A stretch of 48,250 nt of DNA from Lachnospiraceae bacterium (GCA_030524635.1 JAUNGG010000023.1:1-48250), one strand, 5' to 3'; counted from the first letter of the stretch, positions 1-8,613 are shown. Notes: a model not told the origin generated them from the letters alone. Numbers and translations are program-made.

Positions 1-55
1 CTAACGACCTACTCCCTTTCCAGGGGAGCCCCTTCAACCACTTGGGTACTTCTGC
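1..55 (-). tRNA. tRNA-Ser (GGA anticodon), 3' part cut by window edge
   Basis: Read on the minus strand, the sequence from 55 to 1 has the 5' acceptor strand GCAGAAG, T8-A9, a D-arm ending in AAGTGGTTGAAGG, and an anticodon arm with the loop CTGGAAA, giving anticodon GGA for serine UCC/UCU codons. The long variable arm begins (GTAGGTCGTTAG) and then the window ends, so the T-arm and 3' acceptor are missing. It lies 37 bases downstream of the tRNA-Ser(TGA) gene in the same direction, so the two are probably co-transcribed. Confidence 0.88.
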
Positions 56-92
56 ATGGTTGACATGTTTATTCATATTCAGCTTGTCCAAA

Positions 93-178
93 CGGAGAGA
101 GTGGGATTCGAACCCACGCGCCCTTGCGGACAAACGGTTTTCAAGACCGCCTCGTTATGACCACTTCGATATCTCTCC
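93..178 (-). tRNA. tRNA-Ser (TGA anticodon)
   Basis: Complete 86-base class II tRNA on the minus strand. The acceptor strands GGAGAGA and TCTCTCC pair, the anticodon loop CTTGAAA gives TGA (serine UCA codons), there is a long serine-type variable arm, and the T-arm has the GGTTCGAATCC core. The discriminator base is G and CCA is not encoded. A strong promoter lies just upstream at 193-221. Confidence 0.97.
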
Positions 179-192
179 AAACGTGCTTAGCT

Positions 193-221
193 ATTTTATC
201 AGATAAGCTTTCGTTTGTCAA
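193..221 (-). promoter_or_regulatory. Sigma-A-type promoter of the tRNA-Ser pair
   Basis: On the minus strand a perfect -35 TTGACA (221-216) and a -10 TAAAAT (198-193) are separated by 17 bases, placing the start of transcription a few bases before tRNA-Ser(TGA). This is the only strong promoter in the stretch between ispD and the tRNA genes. Confidence 0.85.
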
Positions 222-353
222 GAAGTTTTTTCAACTTTTTTATTTCGTCTTCAGAAGTGATTTTTCATTTCCTCGGCGCGACTTGATTATTGTAGCATGA
301 GAGTCTAATTCTGTCAACAACTTTTTTATATTTTTTTCATTATTTTTCTTCTG

Positions 354-1064
354 TTATTTTGTGCGCAGAAATATCTCTGCCACCAGCAGATCTTCTGGGG
401 TGGTGACCTTGATATTCCGGTAATCCCCTTCCACCAGCTTCACCGGGCAGGAGGTCATTGTCTCCACCACCATTGCATCATCGGTGATGTGCTCCTGGTA
501 CTCTGGACATCTCATGATCTTCTCATATGCATCCAGGATCAGATCGAACCGAAAGGCCTGAGGAGTCTGGATCTGCCACAGACTGCTCCTGTCTGGTGTT
601 CCTGCAGCAAAACCTTCCTGATTGCTGACTTTGATCGTATCCTTTACCGGCATCCCTACCACACAGGCATCATACTGAATGGCCCCTTCTATCGCCCTCT
701 CGATCACGGCTTCCGTAACCAATGGCCGTGCGCCATCCTGGATCAGCACATATTGAATATCCGAGCAACTGCGAAATGCTTTCAGTCCTTCATAGACAGA
801 GTGATACCGTTCCTTGCCACCTGCAACAACTGCTTTTACTTTAGAAAAACCATATTTCTTTACAATTTCATCGGTGCAATAGGAGATCTCGTCCTGACTG
901 GTAACCAGAATTACTTCATCAATTCCGCTTTTTTCAAACGCCTCCAGTGCATATGTGATCAATGGCCGTCCATTCAGCTCTAAAAATTGCTTTGCTACCT
1001 TAGACTGCATCCGTTTGCCCTGACCTGCCGCCAAGACAACTGCTCCGATTTTCTGCTTCTTCAT
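354..1064 (-). CDS. ispD: 2-C-methyl-D-erythritol 4-phosphate cytidylyltransferase
   Basis: Cytosolic enzyme of the MEP isoprenoid pathway; it transfers CMP from CTP to methylerythritol phosphate. The 236-residue product has the usual family length. The N-terminal nucleotide-binding signature VVLAAGQGKRM sits at residues 9-19, with the basic K25-Q-F following, and the DGARP motif is near residue 111. The start is supported by a GAGAGGAAG ribosome site 3-4 bases before ATG. It follows tsaD by 110 bases and may share its transcript. The strand then continues into the tRNA-Ser pair, which has its own promoter. Confidence 0.96.
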   Translation of the reverse strand: MKKQKIGAVVLAAGQGKRMQSKVAKQFLELNGRPLITYALEAFEKSGIDEVILVTSQDEISYCTDEIVKKYGFSKVKAVVAGGKERYHSVYEGLKAFRSCSDIQYVLIQDGARPLVTEAVIERAIEGAIQYDACVVGMPVKDTIKVSNQEGFAAGTPDRSSLWQIQTPQAFRFDLILDAYEKIMRCPEYQEHITDDAMVVETMTSCPVKLVEGDYRNIKVTTPEDLLVAEIFLRTK

Positions 1065-1174
1065 ATACTTCCTCTCTTGTTTTTTCTCAGTTTCCCTTGC
1101 TTTTCCTGATTTGTTCCGTTTGCGGCATTTAGGTCTTATCCCTTCGGCAATGCTCTCTGCCTCGCATCATTCCT

Positions 1175-2233
1175 CTACCGCTCTCCCAGCTTCAGGTTCG
1201 GCACTGCATTCAGGTCCCAGCCGCTTCTGGTACCTTTCATATATTCATAATATCCAGCCACGCCGATCATCGCTGCATTATCCGTACAGAAAATAGGGGA
1301 TGGATAATAGAATGAGAGCCCTGCCTTTTTACAAGCAGCTTTCATTCCGGCACGCAGTGCAGAATTAGAAGCCACCCCTCCGGCAATGGCAAGCTTATCA
1401 TAACCGTATTCCTTTGCCGCCATAACAGCCCGGCTGACCAGAGAATCCACTACAGAATTCTGGAAGGATGCCACAAGGTCCGGCACATAAATCTCTTCCC
1501 CCATCATCTTGGCATGATTGATGTAATTTAATACGCAGGATTTCAGTCCACTGAAGCTGAAATCATAGGGAGAGCCTTCCACCTTGCCCCGTGGGAACTC
1601 AATTGCATGAGGGTTTCCCTCTTTCGCCGTCTTATCAACCTTTGGCCCTCCGGGATATCCCAGACCAACTGCCCGCGCTACTTTATCAAATGCTTCCCCG
1701 GCTGCATCGTCCCTGGTACGGCCGATAATTTCAAATTCGCCATAGTCCTTTACAATTACCAGATGTGTGTGCCCGCCGGACACGATCAGACACACAAACG
1801 GCGGCTCCAAATCGGGATGCTCGATAAAATTAGCCGATACATGGCCCTCGATATGATGTACCCCTACCAGCGGCTTTTTCGCAGCATAGGCAATGGCCTT
1901 GGCTTCTGCTACTCCCACTAAAAGAGCACCCACCAGTCCTGGTCCATAGGTAACGGCAATAGCAGTCATCTGCTCCAGCTCCATATGGGCCTCCTCCAGC
2001 GCACTCTCGATCACCTGATTAATCTTTTCAATATGCTTTCGGGACGCAATCTCCGGCACTACACCTCCATACAGGGTGTGGAGAGCGATCTGAGATGAAA
2101 TTACATTCGAAAGGACTGTGCGGCCGTTTTTTACTACGGACGCTGCTGTTTCATCACAGGAGCTTTCAATTGCCAGGATATATACATCCTGTTCCTTTCC
2201 TTCTAATTCCGCCTTTTTAATCTCTTCCATCAT
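1175..2233 (-). CDS. tsaD: tRNA N6-adenosine threonylcarbamoyltransferase
   Basis: TsaD (Kae1/Gcp family) transfers the threonylcarbamoyl group to A37 of ANN-decoding tRNAs, working with TsaB and TsaE, which are also encoded in this window. The ASKHA-fold motifs [11 protein letters not shown] near the N terminus, the metal-binding HHIEGH at about 126-131, SGGHTH near 160 and the late AGGVASN motif are all present. I chose the ATG at 2233 because GGAG lies 6 bases before it. An in-frame ATG at 2245 with a weaker AGGA is an alternative that adds four residues. The product is 352 residues, normal for the family. The gene is separated from tsaB-tsaE by RNase Z and a small gene. Confidence 0.96.
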   Translation of the reverse strand: MMEEIKKAELEGKEQDVYILAIESSCDETAASVVKNGRTVLSNVISSQIALHTLYGGVVPEIASRKHIEKINQVIESALEEAHMELEQMTAIAVTYGPGLVGALLVGVAEAKAIAYAAKKPLVGVHHIEGHVSANFIEHPDLEPPFVCLIVSGGHTHLVIVKDYGEFEIIGRTRDDAAGEAFDKVARAVGLGYPGGPKVDKTAKEGNPHAIEFPRGKVEGSPYDFSFSGLKSCVLNYINHAKMMGEEIYVPDLVASFQNSVVDSLVSRAVMAAKEYGYDKLAIAGGVASNSALRAGMKAACKKAGLSFYYPSPIFCTDNAAMIGVAGYYEYMKGTRSGWDLNAVPNLKLGER

Positions 2234-2343
2234 GCTTATCTCCATCTATATCCTACTCTAACGCAGGCAAGCGCACTCCGTTATCAGAACTGCACTGCGT
2301 TTTTATCTTGAACCTTGTCAAAACGGCATCTCAATCCATGCCG

Positions 2344-3255
2344 TTATTCATCCTCAAACCCTAATTCCATGCTCCAGCCATCCCGAGCTGCCTTCGCCGC
2401 CGGGAAAATGGCACGCACTTCCTCCATATACTCCTCCGGCTTAATCAGCGATGGACTGTAATGGGTCAGCCACATCACCTTCGGACCTGCTTCCCTGGCA
2501 AGGTTTGCCGCCTCATAAAAGGTCATATGCTTATACTCTCTGGCTTTCGCCGCCTTGTCCTTCTCCCCGTACATGCCTTCACAGATCATCAGATCTGCAT
2601 CCTTCGCATACTCGGCAATAACGGGCACCGGTCGGGTATCGGTACAATATGCTACCTTGATTCCTTTCCGGTCCGGTCCCAGCACCATATCCGGGGTTAG
2701 GATCCTGCCGCTGTCCTCAATGGTCTCCCCCTTCTGAAGGCGGCTCCAGAACTTCTGCGGAATCTCCTGGGCACGGGCACGCTCCACGTCAAACCGGCCG
2801 GTGCGCGGAATGGTCAGAGCGTATCCATAACAGGTTACATTATGGTTCACACGATAGGCATCCACCAGATAAGGCCCCAGCTTTATCTGATGCCGGTTTT
2901 CTGTCAGTTCTATAAATTTCAGCGCAAAAGGCAGCTCCGGCGCAATGGTGCGGAGCGCCCCCACCACCTTTTCCAGTCCTCTCGGACCTACCAGGGTCAA
3001 AGGCTCTGTCCGTTCTGCATTGCCCATAGTCAATAAAAGCCCCGGCAGGCCGCTGATATGGTCTGCATGATAGTGGGTAAAGCAGATAAAATCAATTGGT
3101 TTCGGGCTCCAGCCCTTTTCTTTTAATGCGATCTGGGTTCCTTCCCCGCAGTCAATCAGCAGGTTGCTTCCTTCACAGCGGGTCATCAGAGCCGTGAGCC
3201 ACCGATACGGCAGCGGCATCATCCCTCCGGTTCCCAGCAGGCAGACGTCTAACAT
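2344..3255 (-). CDS. rnz: Ribonuclease Z (tRNA 3' processing endonuclease)
   Basis: Zinc metallo-beta-lactamase-fold RNase that removes 3' trailers from tRNA precursors. The 303-residue product begins MLDVCLLGTGG as usual, and the metal-binding HYHADH motif is at residues 61-66. A late HMTF and the C-terminal LTHYSPS carry further ligands. The ATG at 3255 is preceded by GAGAGGAACTAAT, a good ribosome site. A seven-residue upstream extension in the same frame lacks support. It sits between a small zinc-ribbon gene and tsaD, a setting consistent with tRNA maturation. Confidence 0.93.
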   Translation of the reverse strand: MLDVCLLGTGGMMPLPYRWLTALMTRCEGSNLLIDCGEGTQIALKEKGWSPKPIDFICFTHYHADHISGLPGLLLTMGNAERTEPLTLVGPRGLEKVVGALRTIAPELPFALKFIELTENRHQIKLGPYLVDAYRVNHNVTCYGYALTIPRTGRFDVERARAQEIPQKFWSRLQKGETIEDSGRILTPDMVLGPDRKGIKVAYCTDTRPVPVIAEYAKDADLMICEGMYGEKDKAAKAREYKHMTFYEAANLAREAGPKVMWLTHYSPSLIKPEEYMEEVRAIFPAAKAARDGWSMELGFEDE

Positions 3256-3290
3256 ATTAGTTCCTCTCTTTATCATCTCTTTGCAGCCTG

Positions 3291-3318
3291 TAAAAAGAAT
3301 CCTGCTCTGCAGGATTCT
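3291..3318 (-). terminator. Rho-independent terminator after the small zinc-ribbon gene
   Basis: On the minus strand AGAATCCTGC (3318-3309) pairs perfectly with GCAGGATTCT (3305-3296) across a 3-base loop and is followed by five T residues. It lies between the 80-residue zinc-ribbon gene and rnz. Just upstream, a 9-bp inverted repeat CTGCGGCGG/CCGCCGCAG (3323-3331 and 3357-3365) encloses a smaller GTTGC/GCAAC hairpin, so the 3' end of that transcript is strongly structured. Confidence 0.8.
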
Positions 3319-3379
3319 CCGCCTGCGGCGGGTTGCATTAGCAACATAATTCCTCTCCGCCGCAGTTTGATCAGCAGAC

Positions 3380-3622
3380 TTATACCAGCTCGGTCTGCTC
3401 CTCCACCTCTACTGCAATCTTAAACTGGTTTACCCAGTCGTCATAACAATCTTCACACAAATCAAAATGATGGATCTCCCCATCCTTCTCTGAAAAGAAA
3501 TCCCAGCTGTGGTCCAGCATCAGGGCGCCTTCCCGCAGGATCCCCCTTTCCACCACCAGCTTTTTTCCGCATTTATTGCAGATCACGGTTTCTAATTGTC
3601 CATTTTTACTGAATCGTCTCAT
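3380..3622 (-). CDS. Small protein with two CxxC motifs, function unknown
   Basis: An 80-residue protein with CNKC at residues 15-18 and CEDC at 56-59, spaced like a single zinc ribbon, and an acidic C-terminal tail. There is no signal peptide or membrane segment, so it is likely cytosolic. I do not recognise a named family with certainty; similar short zinc-ribbon proteins occur in Clostridia. It is flanked upstream by rimI and downstream by a terminator, so it may end a transcript. A TATACT -10-like element lies at 3756-3751 on the minus strand, but the -35 is weak. Confidence 0.75.
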   Translation of the reverse strand: MRRFSKNGQLETVICNKCGKKLVVERGILREGALMLDHSWDFFSEKDGEIHHFDLCEDCYDDWVNQFKIAVEVEEQTELV

Positions 3623-3797
3623 AACATCCTCACCTTTCTTAAAATCGCTGTAACTGCTCCATGCTTCGGCAGCTACAAATCATGCAAAAATCCGGCAGTC
3701 CCAGCCTGGACCTGTGCATCTGAGGAAATCTCACAATTTCCTATGGACCAAGTATAGCGCAGATTTTGTCGATTTTAAGTGGTAAATGTTGCATGGA

Positions 3798-4238
3798 TCA
3801 CTGTATTTTCCGGTTCCACATAATAATGGCATCCTCTTTTGGGTTCCGGTAATAATCCTTCCGCCTGGCCTCCTCTGTGAAACCTGCGGAAATATATAAT
3901 CTTCTGGCTGGCTGATTGGATTCCCGCACCTCCAGCGTCATAGCCCCGGCCCCTCTTTCCTTGGCAGCTGCTGCCAGCGCCGCCAGCAATTCCCGGCCGC
4001 GGCCTCCTTGACGATACGCTTCCAAAATGGCGATTCTCTGGATTTCTCCTTCACCAGCAATCACGCAGACTGCACCATAGCCGATCAGCCTTCCATCCTC
4101 CTCTGCTGCCAGCAGCAGATTCCATGGACTTCCCAGGCTTTCTGCCAAAAGCGCTTTCGACCAGGGCTCTCGAAAACAGGCAGCCTCAATCTCAGCCGCC
4201 TGCTCCAGATCCTCATACGTCATATATCGGATATTCAC
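3798..4238 (-). CDS. rimI: Ribosomal-protein-alanine N-acetyltransferase (GNAT)
   Basis: 146-residue GNAT-fold enzyme of the RimI family, which acetylates the N-terminal alanine of ribosomal protein S18. The N terminus has the RimI-like E-x-x-x-F-x-E-P-W segment, then the QRIAIL strand and the acetyl-CoA pyrophosphate loop RQGGRG near residue 78, and the C-terminal AGFTEEARRKDYY typical of RimI. The start overlaps the stop of tsaB by 4 bases, indicating translational coupling. The tsaE-tsaB-rimI order is a common bacterial arrangement. Confidence 0.93.
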   Translation of the reverse strand: MNIRYMTYEDLEQAAEIEAACFREPWSKALLAESLGSPWNLLLAAEEDGRLIGYGAVCVIAGEGEIQRIAILEAYRQGGRGRELLAALAAAAKERGAGAMTLEVRESNQPARRLYISAGFTEEARRKDYYRNPKEDAIIMWNRKIQ

Positions 4239-4933
4239 AATGTAATCCCTTCTCTTTCCCGCTCTGCCTGCGGCTTGCGCAGGTACTCCGGCTTATGGTC
4301 TGCGGCTGTCTCTGCTTTGCCCTCTGCCAGATAGATCATGCCAAGGGAAGCCACAGAAGCTGCCCTCTGCCTGCTGCTCTGAGCCGGGGCAAAGGCATAA
4401 CGGCCGCTCATCTGTGCCTCGATCAGCTTCTGATATACCGGCACACCATCGCCTAAAAATATTACCCGCTCTCCACGGTCATTCAGCTCTTCAATCAGCT
4501 GATGCATGTCCATGGCACACTGCCCCTTCACCACCTGAAGCTGCTCCTCCACATAGTAAAGACCAGTGTACACCTGATTTCTCCTGGCATCCATGATCGG
4601 GCATACCAGTACGCTGGTTCCCCACAGGTTATAAGCCAGCGCATCCACAGTAGGAATATGGATCAGCGGCTTTTTTAAAGCCAGCCCCAGCCCCTTGGCA
4701 GTGGCTGAGCCGATCCTGAGCCCGGTAAAGGACCCTGGCCCGGCAGATACTGCAATTCCGTCCACCGTATCCAAATCTAATTCCAAAAGCTTCCCCATTT
4801 CATCCAGCATGGGCAGCAGCGTCTGGGAGTGGGTCTTTTTATAATTTACTGTATATTCTGCAGTCAGCACTCCATCTGTCACAACCGCCACACTGGCTAC
4901 CAGGGAAGAACTCTCGATTCCTAATATCCTCAT
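4235..4933 (-). CDS. tsaB: tRNA threonylcarbamoyladenosine synthesis protein TsaB
   Basis: Non-catalytic partner of TsaD in the t6A37 modification complex. The 232-residue protein opens with MRILGIESSS, has the paired SAGPGSFTGLRIG motif at about 64-76, and lacks the metal-binding histidines of TsaD, as expected for TsaB. It starts 6 bases after tsaE and overlaps rimI, so the three form one transcript. With tsaD at 1175-2233, three of the four bacterial t6A genes are in this window; tsaC is not. Confidence 0.95.
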   Translation of the reverse strand: MRILGIESSSLVASVAVVTDGVLTAEYTVNYKKTHSQTLLPMLDEMGKLLELDLDTVDGIAVSAGPGSFTGLRIGSATAKGLGLALKKPLIHIPTVDALAYNLWGTSVLVCPIMDARRNQVYTGLYYVEEQLQVVKGQCAMDMHQLIEELNDRGERVIFLGDGVPVYQKLIEAQMSGRYAFAPAQSSRQRAASVASLGMIYLAEGKAETAADHKPEYLRKPQAEREREGITL

Positions 4934-4939
4934 CTTTCC

Positions 4940-5383
4940 TTAATCCTCATTCTGCTTCGTTTCGCCTATGGTGATCCTGCGGTAATCAAAGCCCTGTTCC
5001 AGATCCTTCTCAATGGTGATCCAGACAGCATTCTCCGGCAAGATCTCCTCCACCAGCCCAGGCCATTCTATCAGACTGACTCCCTCTCCATAGAAGCAAT
5101 CTTCATATCCGATTTCTTCCATTTCTTCCACATCACCAATCCGGTAAACATCAAAATGATACAAAGGCAGGCGGCCTTCCTCATAAGATTGCAGAATCGT
5201 AAAGGTGGGGCTGTTTACCGGGCCTTCTATCCCAAGCCCGCTGGCAAATCCTTGGGTAAGCACAGTTTTTCCAACTCCCAGGTCTCCGCTCAGGCAGTAA
5301 ACCTGCCCCGGCTTCGCCTCCCGGCCCATCTGCCTGCCCAGCTCAAAGGTCTCCTCCGGTTTTTGTGTAATTACAGTCTTCAT
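4940..5383 (-). CDS. tsaE: tRNA threonylcarbamoyladenosine synthesis ATPase TsaE
   Basis: P-loop ATPase that resets the TsaB-TsaD complex during t6A synthesis. The Walker A motif GDLGVGKT is at residues 33-40, followed by SPTF near 58 and the conserved HFDVYR and EWP segments. At 147 residues it is the normal length for the family. It is the first gene of the tsaE-tsaB-rimI unit and follows the YcxB-like gene by 14 bases. Confidence 0.95.
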   Translation of the reverse strand: MKTVITQKPEETFELGRQMGREAKPGQVYCLSGDLGVGKTVLTQGFASGLGIEGPVNSPTFTILQSYEEGRLPLYHFDVYRIGDVEEMEEIGYEDCFYGEGVSLIEWPGLVEEILPENAVWITIEKDLEQGFDYRRITIGETKQNED

Positions 5384-5397
5384 TTCCTGCTCCTTAG

Positions 5398-5925
5398 TTA
5401 AACATGCTTCCGGCGCTGTTTGGGGAGCTTCTCCCGAACCAGCTCTCGGAATGCCTCCTCATCATCTCCCATGGATGCACGGGGAATCAGAGATGCATGC
5501 ACCCGATCCCCATACACGATCACCATATCACCAACTACTTCGATCTTGCTGATGTCATCCCACTGGATGTGTCCGCCGGCATCTCCCTGGGAAACCTCCA
5601 CGCCTGTTTCTGAAAAACTCAGAATCAGCGGCGGCTGCTTCTCCAGCTCTTTCGCCTGACGTAATGCTTTGGGATACAGCATGGCAGGCTGCCAGATAAC
5701 AAAGAGAAACACGATAAAGATCAGCAAAAGCCGTTGGAACAGCTCCAGTATATTCCATCGGGTCAAAAGAAGGAAGAGCGAACCGCCTACCAGGATCAGG
5801 TTCACCGCCCCCCGAAACCCTTTGTTTGCATAATGCATGGAAAATTTCCACAGTTCCTTTGCTGTGGGCTGGGTTTTAAATGAAAAGCTTTTCTTTGTTG
5901 CTTCCATAGTAATGATTTGTTCCAT
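5398..5925 (-). CDS. YcxB-like membrane protein
   Basis: 175-residue protein with two adjacent hydrophobic helices at about 38-56 and 62-84, followed by a soluble beta-rich C-terminal half (GVEVSQGDAGGHIQWDDISKIEVVGDMVIVY). This is the usual layout of YcxB-like proteins, whose role is unknown. Two in-frame start codons are possible, at 5925 and 5907. Neither has an ideally spaced ribosome site, though AGAAAGG lies directly before the first. It sits upstream of tsaE in the same direction and is probably co-transcribed. Confidence 0.8.
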   Translation of the reverse strand: MEQIITMEATKKSFSFKTQPTAKELWKFSMHYANKGFRGAVNLILVGGSLFLLLTRWNILELFQRLLLIFIVFLFVIWQPAMLYPKALRQAKELEKQPPLILSFSETGVEVSQGDAGGHIQWDDISKIEVVGDMVIVYGDRVHASLIPRASMGDDEEAFRELVREKLPKQRRKHV

Positions 5926-5951
5926 CCTTTCTGCAATCTGTCTGAAAATTT

Positions 5952-6005
5952 GTAACCGTTCAGACCGACATCTTCTTGTCCAACAGAGCCGGTCTGAAGG
6001 GTTAC
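5952..6005 (-). terminator. Long hairpin overlapping the tex stop codon
   Basis: Bases 5952-5967 pair with 5990-6005 over 16 positions with one mismatch (arms GTAACC-TTCAGACCG and its complement), with a 22-base loop. On the minus strand the hairpin starts at the TAA of tex and is followed by AAATTTTCAGA, a weak T tract. I read it as the tex 3' end, either a terminator or an mRNA-stabilising stem. Downstream genes may receive partial readthrough. Confidence 0.6.
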
Positions 6006-8419
6006 GAAAATTTCATGCCGGCAAAAATACCGCTGTTTGGAATTCTGACTTCCCCATCCTGCTTTCTGCCGCCCTTTCCGGCAGCACCGGATTTTTTATT
6101 TCGGTCCGTTCCCTTACTGTTTTCTGCACGCCGGTGATCCTTGCCGCCGTTCTCTGCTTGTCTGTGATCCTTGACATTGTTTGCTGCACGCTTATGATTC
6201 TCCCTGCTGGTTTCTGCATTCCTGCGGTTCTTTGTGCTGCTTGCCGCCTGCTTTTTACTGCCGGCCTCTGCCTTTGGAGAGGCTTCCTCCAGCTTCATAG
6301 ACAGACTGATTCTCTGCTTCGGCACATCCACCGCCAGGACCCGCACATCAACAATATCTCCTACACTCACAGCCTCCAGCGGATGTTTAATAAACTTATC
6401 CGTCATTTCAGAAATGTGAACCAACCCATCCTGATGCACCCCGATATCCACAAATGCTCCAAAGTCGATCACATTCCGCACCGTTCCCTTTAAGATCATA
6501 CCGGGCTTTAAGTCCTCCAGATTCATAACATCGGTTCGCAGGATCGGCTTGGGCATTTCATCTCTGGGGTCACGCCCTGGGCTGGAAAGCTCTTTAACAA
6601 TATCCCGCAGGGTGGGCTCCCCGACTCCTAGCTCCTGTGCCATAGCCGGATAATCGGAGATATGGAAGCTGCTGGGTCCTTTTAAGATCTCCTCTGCCGT
6701 CATTCCCACCTTCTCCAGAAGCTTCTGGGCCGCCCCATAGCTTTCCGGATGCACTCCCGTGTAATCCAGCGGATTGTCCCCGTTTTGGATCCGCAGGAAG
6801 CCTGCACACTGCTCAAAGGCCTTCGGTCCCAGCTTCGCTACCTTTAAAAGCTGTTTCCGGTTGGTAAAGGCTCCGTTGGCCTCCCGGTATGCCACGATAT
6901 TTTTTGCCAGCGCCTTACTGATGCCGGAAATGTATTCCAGCAGAGACGGAGAAGCTGTGTTCAGATCCACGCCTACCTTATTGACGCAATCCTCTACCAC
7001 GCCGCCCAGAGTTTCGCTTAAATGCTTCTGGTTCATATCATGCTGATACTGGCCGACGCCGATGGATTTCGGCTCGATCTTCACCAGCTCTGCCAGCGGA
7101 TCCTGAAGACGGCGTGCAATGGAAGCAGCGCTTCTCTGTCCTACATCAAATTCCGGGAACTCCTCCGTAGCCAGCTTACTGGCAGAATAAACCGATGCTC
7201 CCGCCTCATTCACGATCACATACTGGACCTTCTGCGGAATCTCCTTCAGCAGCTCCACAATCACCTGCTCCGATTCTCTGGAAGCGGTTCCATTGCCCAC
7301 AGAGATCAGGGTAATGTGATATTTCTCAATTAATTTCTTTACGGTTGCTTTCGCTTCTTCCACTTTATTCTGAGGTGCCGTTGGATAAATCACCACTGTA
7401 TCCAGCACTTTTCCAGTGGGATCCACCACTGCCAGCTTACATCCGGTACGGAATGCCGGATCCCAGCCTAACACCACCTGTCCGGCGATGGGCGGCTGCA
7501 GCAAAAGCTGCTCCAGATTTTTTCCAAACACCTTAATGGCGCCGTCCTCTGCCTTCTCCGTCAGCTCGCTGCGGATCTCCCTCTCAATGGCCGGGCCGAT
7601 CAAACGGTCGTAGCTGTCCGCTGCTGCCGCCTGAAGAATCGGTGTGGTATAAGGGTTGTCCTCTGTGATTATCTGCTTTTCCAGATACCGCAGGATCCGC
7701 TCTTTGGGCGCAGCAAGCTTCACAGTCAGCATCTTCTCTGCCTCGCCCCGGTTCAGCGCCAGGATCCGATGACCGGCTGCCTTCATTACCGGCTCCTCAT
7801 AATGATAATACATCTCATACACAGACTGAGCCTTCTCATCCTTTGCTTCTGACTGGAGAATGCCTTCCTTCATCGTCAGCTCACGAATATAAGTCCTGTA
7901 CTGGGCCTGATCGGAGATCCGCTCTGCAATAATATCCTTGGACCCTTCCACTGCATCAGCTGCGCTGGCGACGCCTTTTTCCTCATCCATAAACTCCGCC
8001 GCCTTCTCCTCTGCCGGAATTTTAGCATGCTGCTGCAGGATCCACTCAGCCAGAGGCTCCAGACCCTTTTCCTTTGCAATAGTGGCTCTGGTGCGGCGTT
8101 TCGGGCGGTAAGGGCGGTATAGATCTTCCACTGCCACCAATGTCTTTGCCTCCAGGATCTGCATCTCCAGCTCTGGTGTCAGCTTTTCCTGTTCCCGGAT
8201 TGTAGCGATCACCTGATTTTTCTTATCCTCCAGGTTCCGCAGATAGCGCAGTCTTTCATCTAAGTTTCGCAGCACCTCGTCATTTAACGATCCGGTTGCT
8301 TCCTTCCGGTATCTGGCAATAAACGGGATGGTATTTCCTTCATCGATCAGCTTTACTGCAGCCTCCACCTGGCCGCGGCCGATCTGCAGTTCTTCCTGTA
8401 ATGCTTTAATAATATCCAT
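6002..8419 (-). CDS. tex: Tex-family RNA-binding transcription accessory protein
   Basis: Cytosolic nucleic-acid-binding protein conserved in bacteria and linked to transcription and toxin-gene expression in some species. In order it has the N-terminal helical region (IPFIARYRKEATGSLND), the YqgF/RNase H-like domain (VLGWDPAFRTGCKLAVVD), helix-hairpin-helix segments (VDLNTASPSLLEYISG) and a C-terminal S1 domain (GMILKGTVRNVIDFGAFVDIG). After S1 comes a basic low-complexity tail of about 95 residues with decapeptide repeats, longer than in typical Tex proteins (about 720-780 residues). I chose ATG 8419 because GAGAGG lies 6 bases upstream and the promoter at 8450-8478 would put an upstream in-frame start at or before the transcript start. 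The product is 805 residues. Confidence 0.95.
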   Translation of the reverse strand: MDIIKALQEELQIGRGQVEAAVKLIDEGNTIPFIARYRKEATGSLNDEVLRNLDERLRYLRNLEDKKNQVIATIREQEKLTPELEMQILEAKTLVAVEDLYRPYRPKRRTRATIAKEKGLEPLAEWILQQHAKIPAEEKAAEFMDEEKGVASAADAVEGSKDIIAERISDQAQYRTYIRELTMKEGILQSEAKDEKAQSVYEMYYHYEEPVMKAAGHRILALNRGEAEKMLTVKLAAPKERILRYLEKQIITEDNPYTTPILQAAAADSYDRLIGPAIEREIRSELTEKAEDGAIKVFGKNLEQLLLQPPIAGQVVLGWDPAFRTGCKLAVVDPTGKVLDTVVIYPTAPQNKVEEAKATVKKLIEKYHITLISVGNGTASRESEQVIVELLKEIPQKVQYVIVNEAGASVYSASKLATEEFPEFDVGQRSAASIARRLQDPLAELVKIEPKSIGVGQYQHDMNQKHLSETLGGVVEDCVNKVGVDLNTASPSLLEYISGISKALAKNIVAYREANGAFTNRKQLLKVAKLGPKAFEQCAGFLRIQNGDNPLDYTGVHPESYGAAQKLLEKVGMTAEEILKGPSSFHISDYPAMAQELGVGEPTLRDIVKELSSPGRDPRDEMPKPILRTDVMNLEDLKPGMILKGTVRNVIDFGAFVDIGVHQDGLVHISEMTDKFIKHPLEAVSVGDIVDVRVLAVDVPKQRISLSMKLEEASPKAEAGSKKQAASSTKNRRNAETSRENHKRAANNVKDHRQAENGGKDHRRAENSKGTDRNKKSGAAGKGGRKQDGEVRIPNSGIFAGMKFS
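6121..6240 (-). repeat. Four 30-bp tandem repeats encoding the Tex tail
   Basis: Four consecutive 30-base units (6121-6150, 6151-6180, 6181-6210, 6211-6240) encode degenerate decapeptides. Reading the protein in order they resemble NRRNAETSRE, NHKRAANNVK, DHRQAENGGK and DHRRAENSKG. The units share the phase of the reading frame, so copy number can change without breaking the gene. The encoded segment is basic and disordered and probably adds RNA affinity to the S1 domain. Confidence 0.75.
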
Positions 8420-8449
8420 ATAATACCTCTCATTTTGGTCGATTGTCTT

Positions 8450-8478
8450 ATTATAATTCATTCATAACGCTTTGGCAA
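8450..8478 (-). promoter_or_regulatory. tex promoter
   Basis: Minus-strand -35 TTGCCA (8478-8473) and perfect -10 TATAAT (8455-8450) with a 17-base spacer. It fires about 25 bases before the chosen tex start and is back-to-back with the promoter of the DUF4190 gene. Confidence 0.8.
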
Positions 8479-8584
8479 GTCTAGGAAGATCGCATTTTAG
8501 GTTTTTCCGGCTGGCTGTTGCTGTGAACGCACATGAACAGCAACACCGCTTTCCGGCGAACACAGCCCGCCCTCTGCAACAATC

Positions 8585-8613
8585 TGGACATCCGCTTTAT
8601 TTCATGCTACAAT
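8585..8613 (+). promoter_or_regulatory. Promoter of the DUF4190 gene
   Basis: TGGACA (8585-8590) and TACAAT (8608-8613) with a 17-base spacer, about 40 bases before the ATG at 8663, which is itself preceded by a GGAGG ribosome site. Confidence 0.72.

Noticed and set aside
229..241. Extra copy of the island operator near the tRNA-Ser genes (TCAACTTTTTTAT)
   Set aside because: It shares CAACTTTTT but lacks the GTT half of the dyad and lies in generally T-rich DNA.
6002..6493. Plus-strand long frames opposite the Tex tail
   Set aside because: These are shadows caused by the low-complexity repeat region of tex; they have no start signals or family resemblance.
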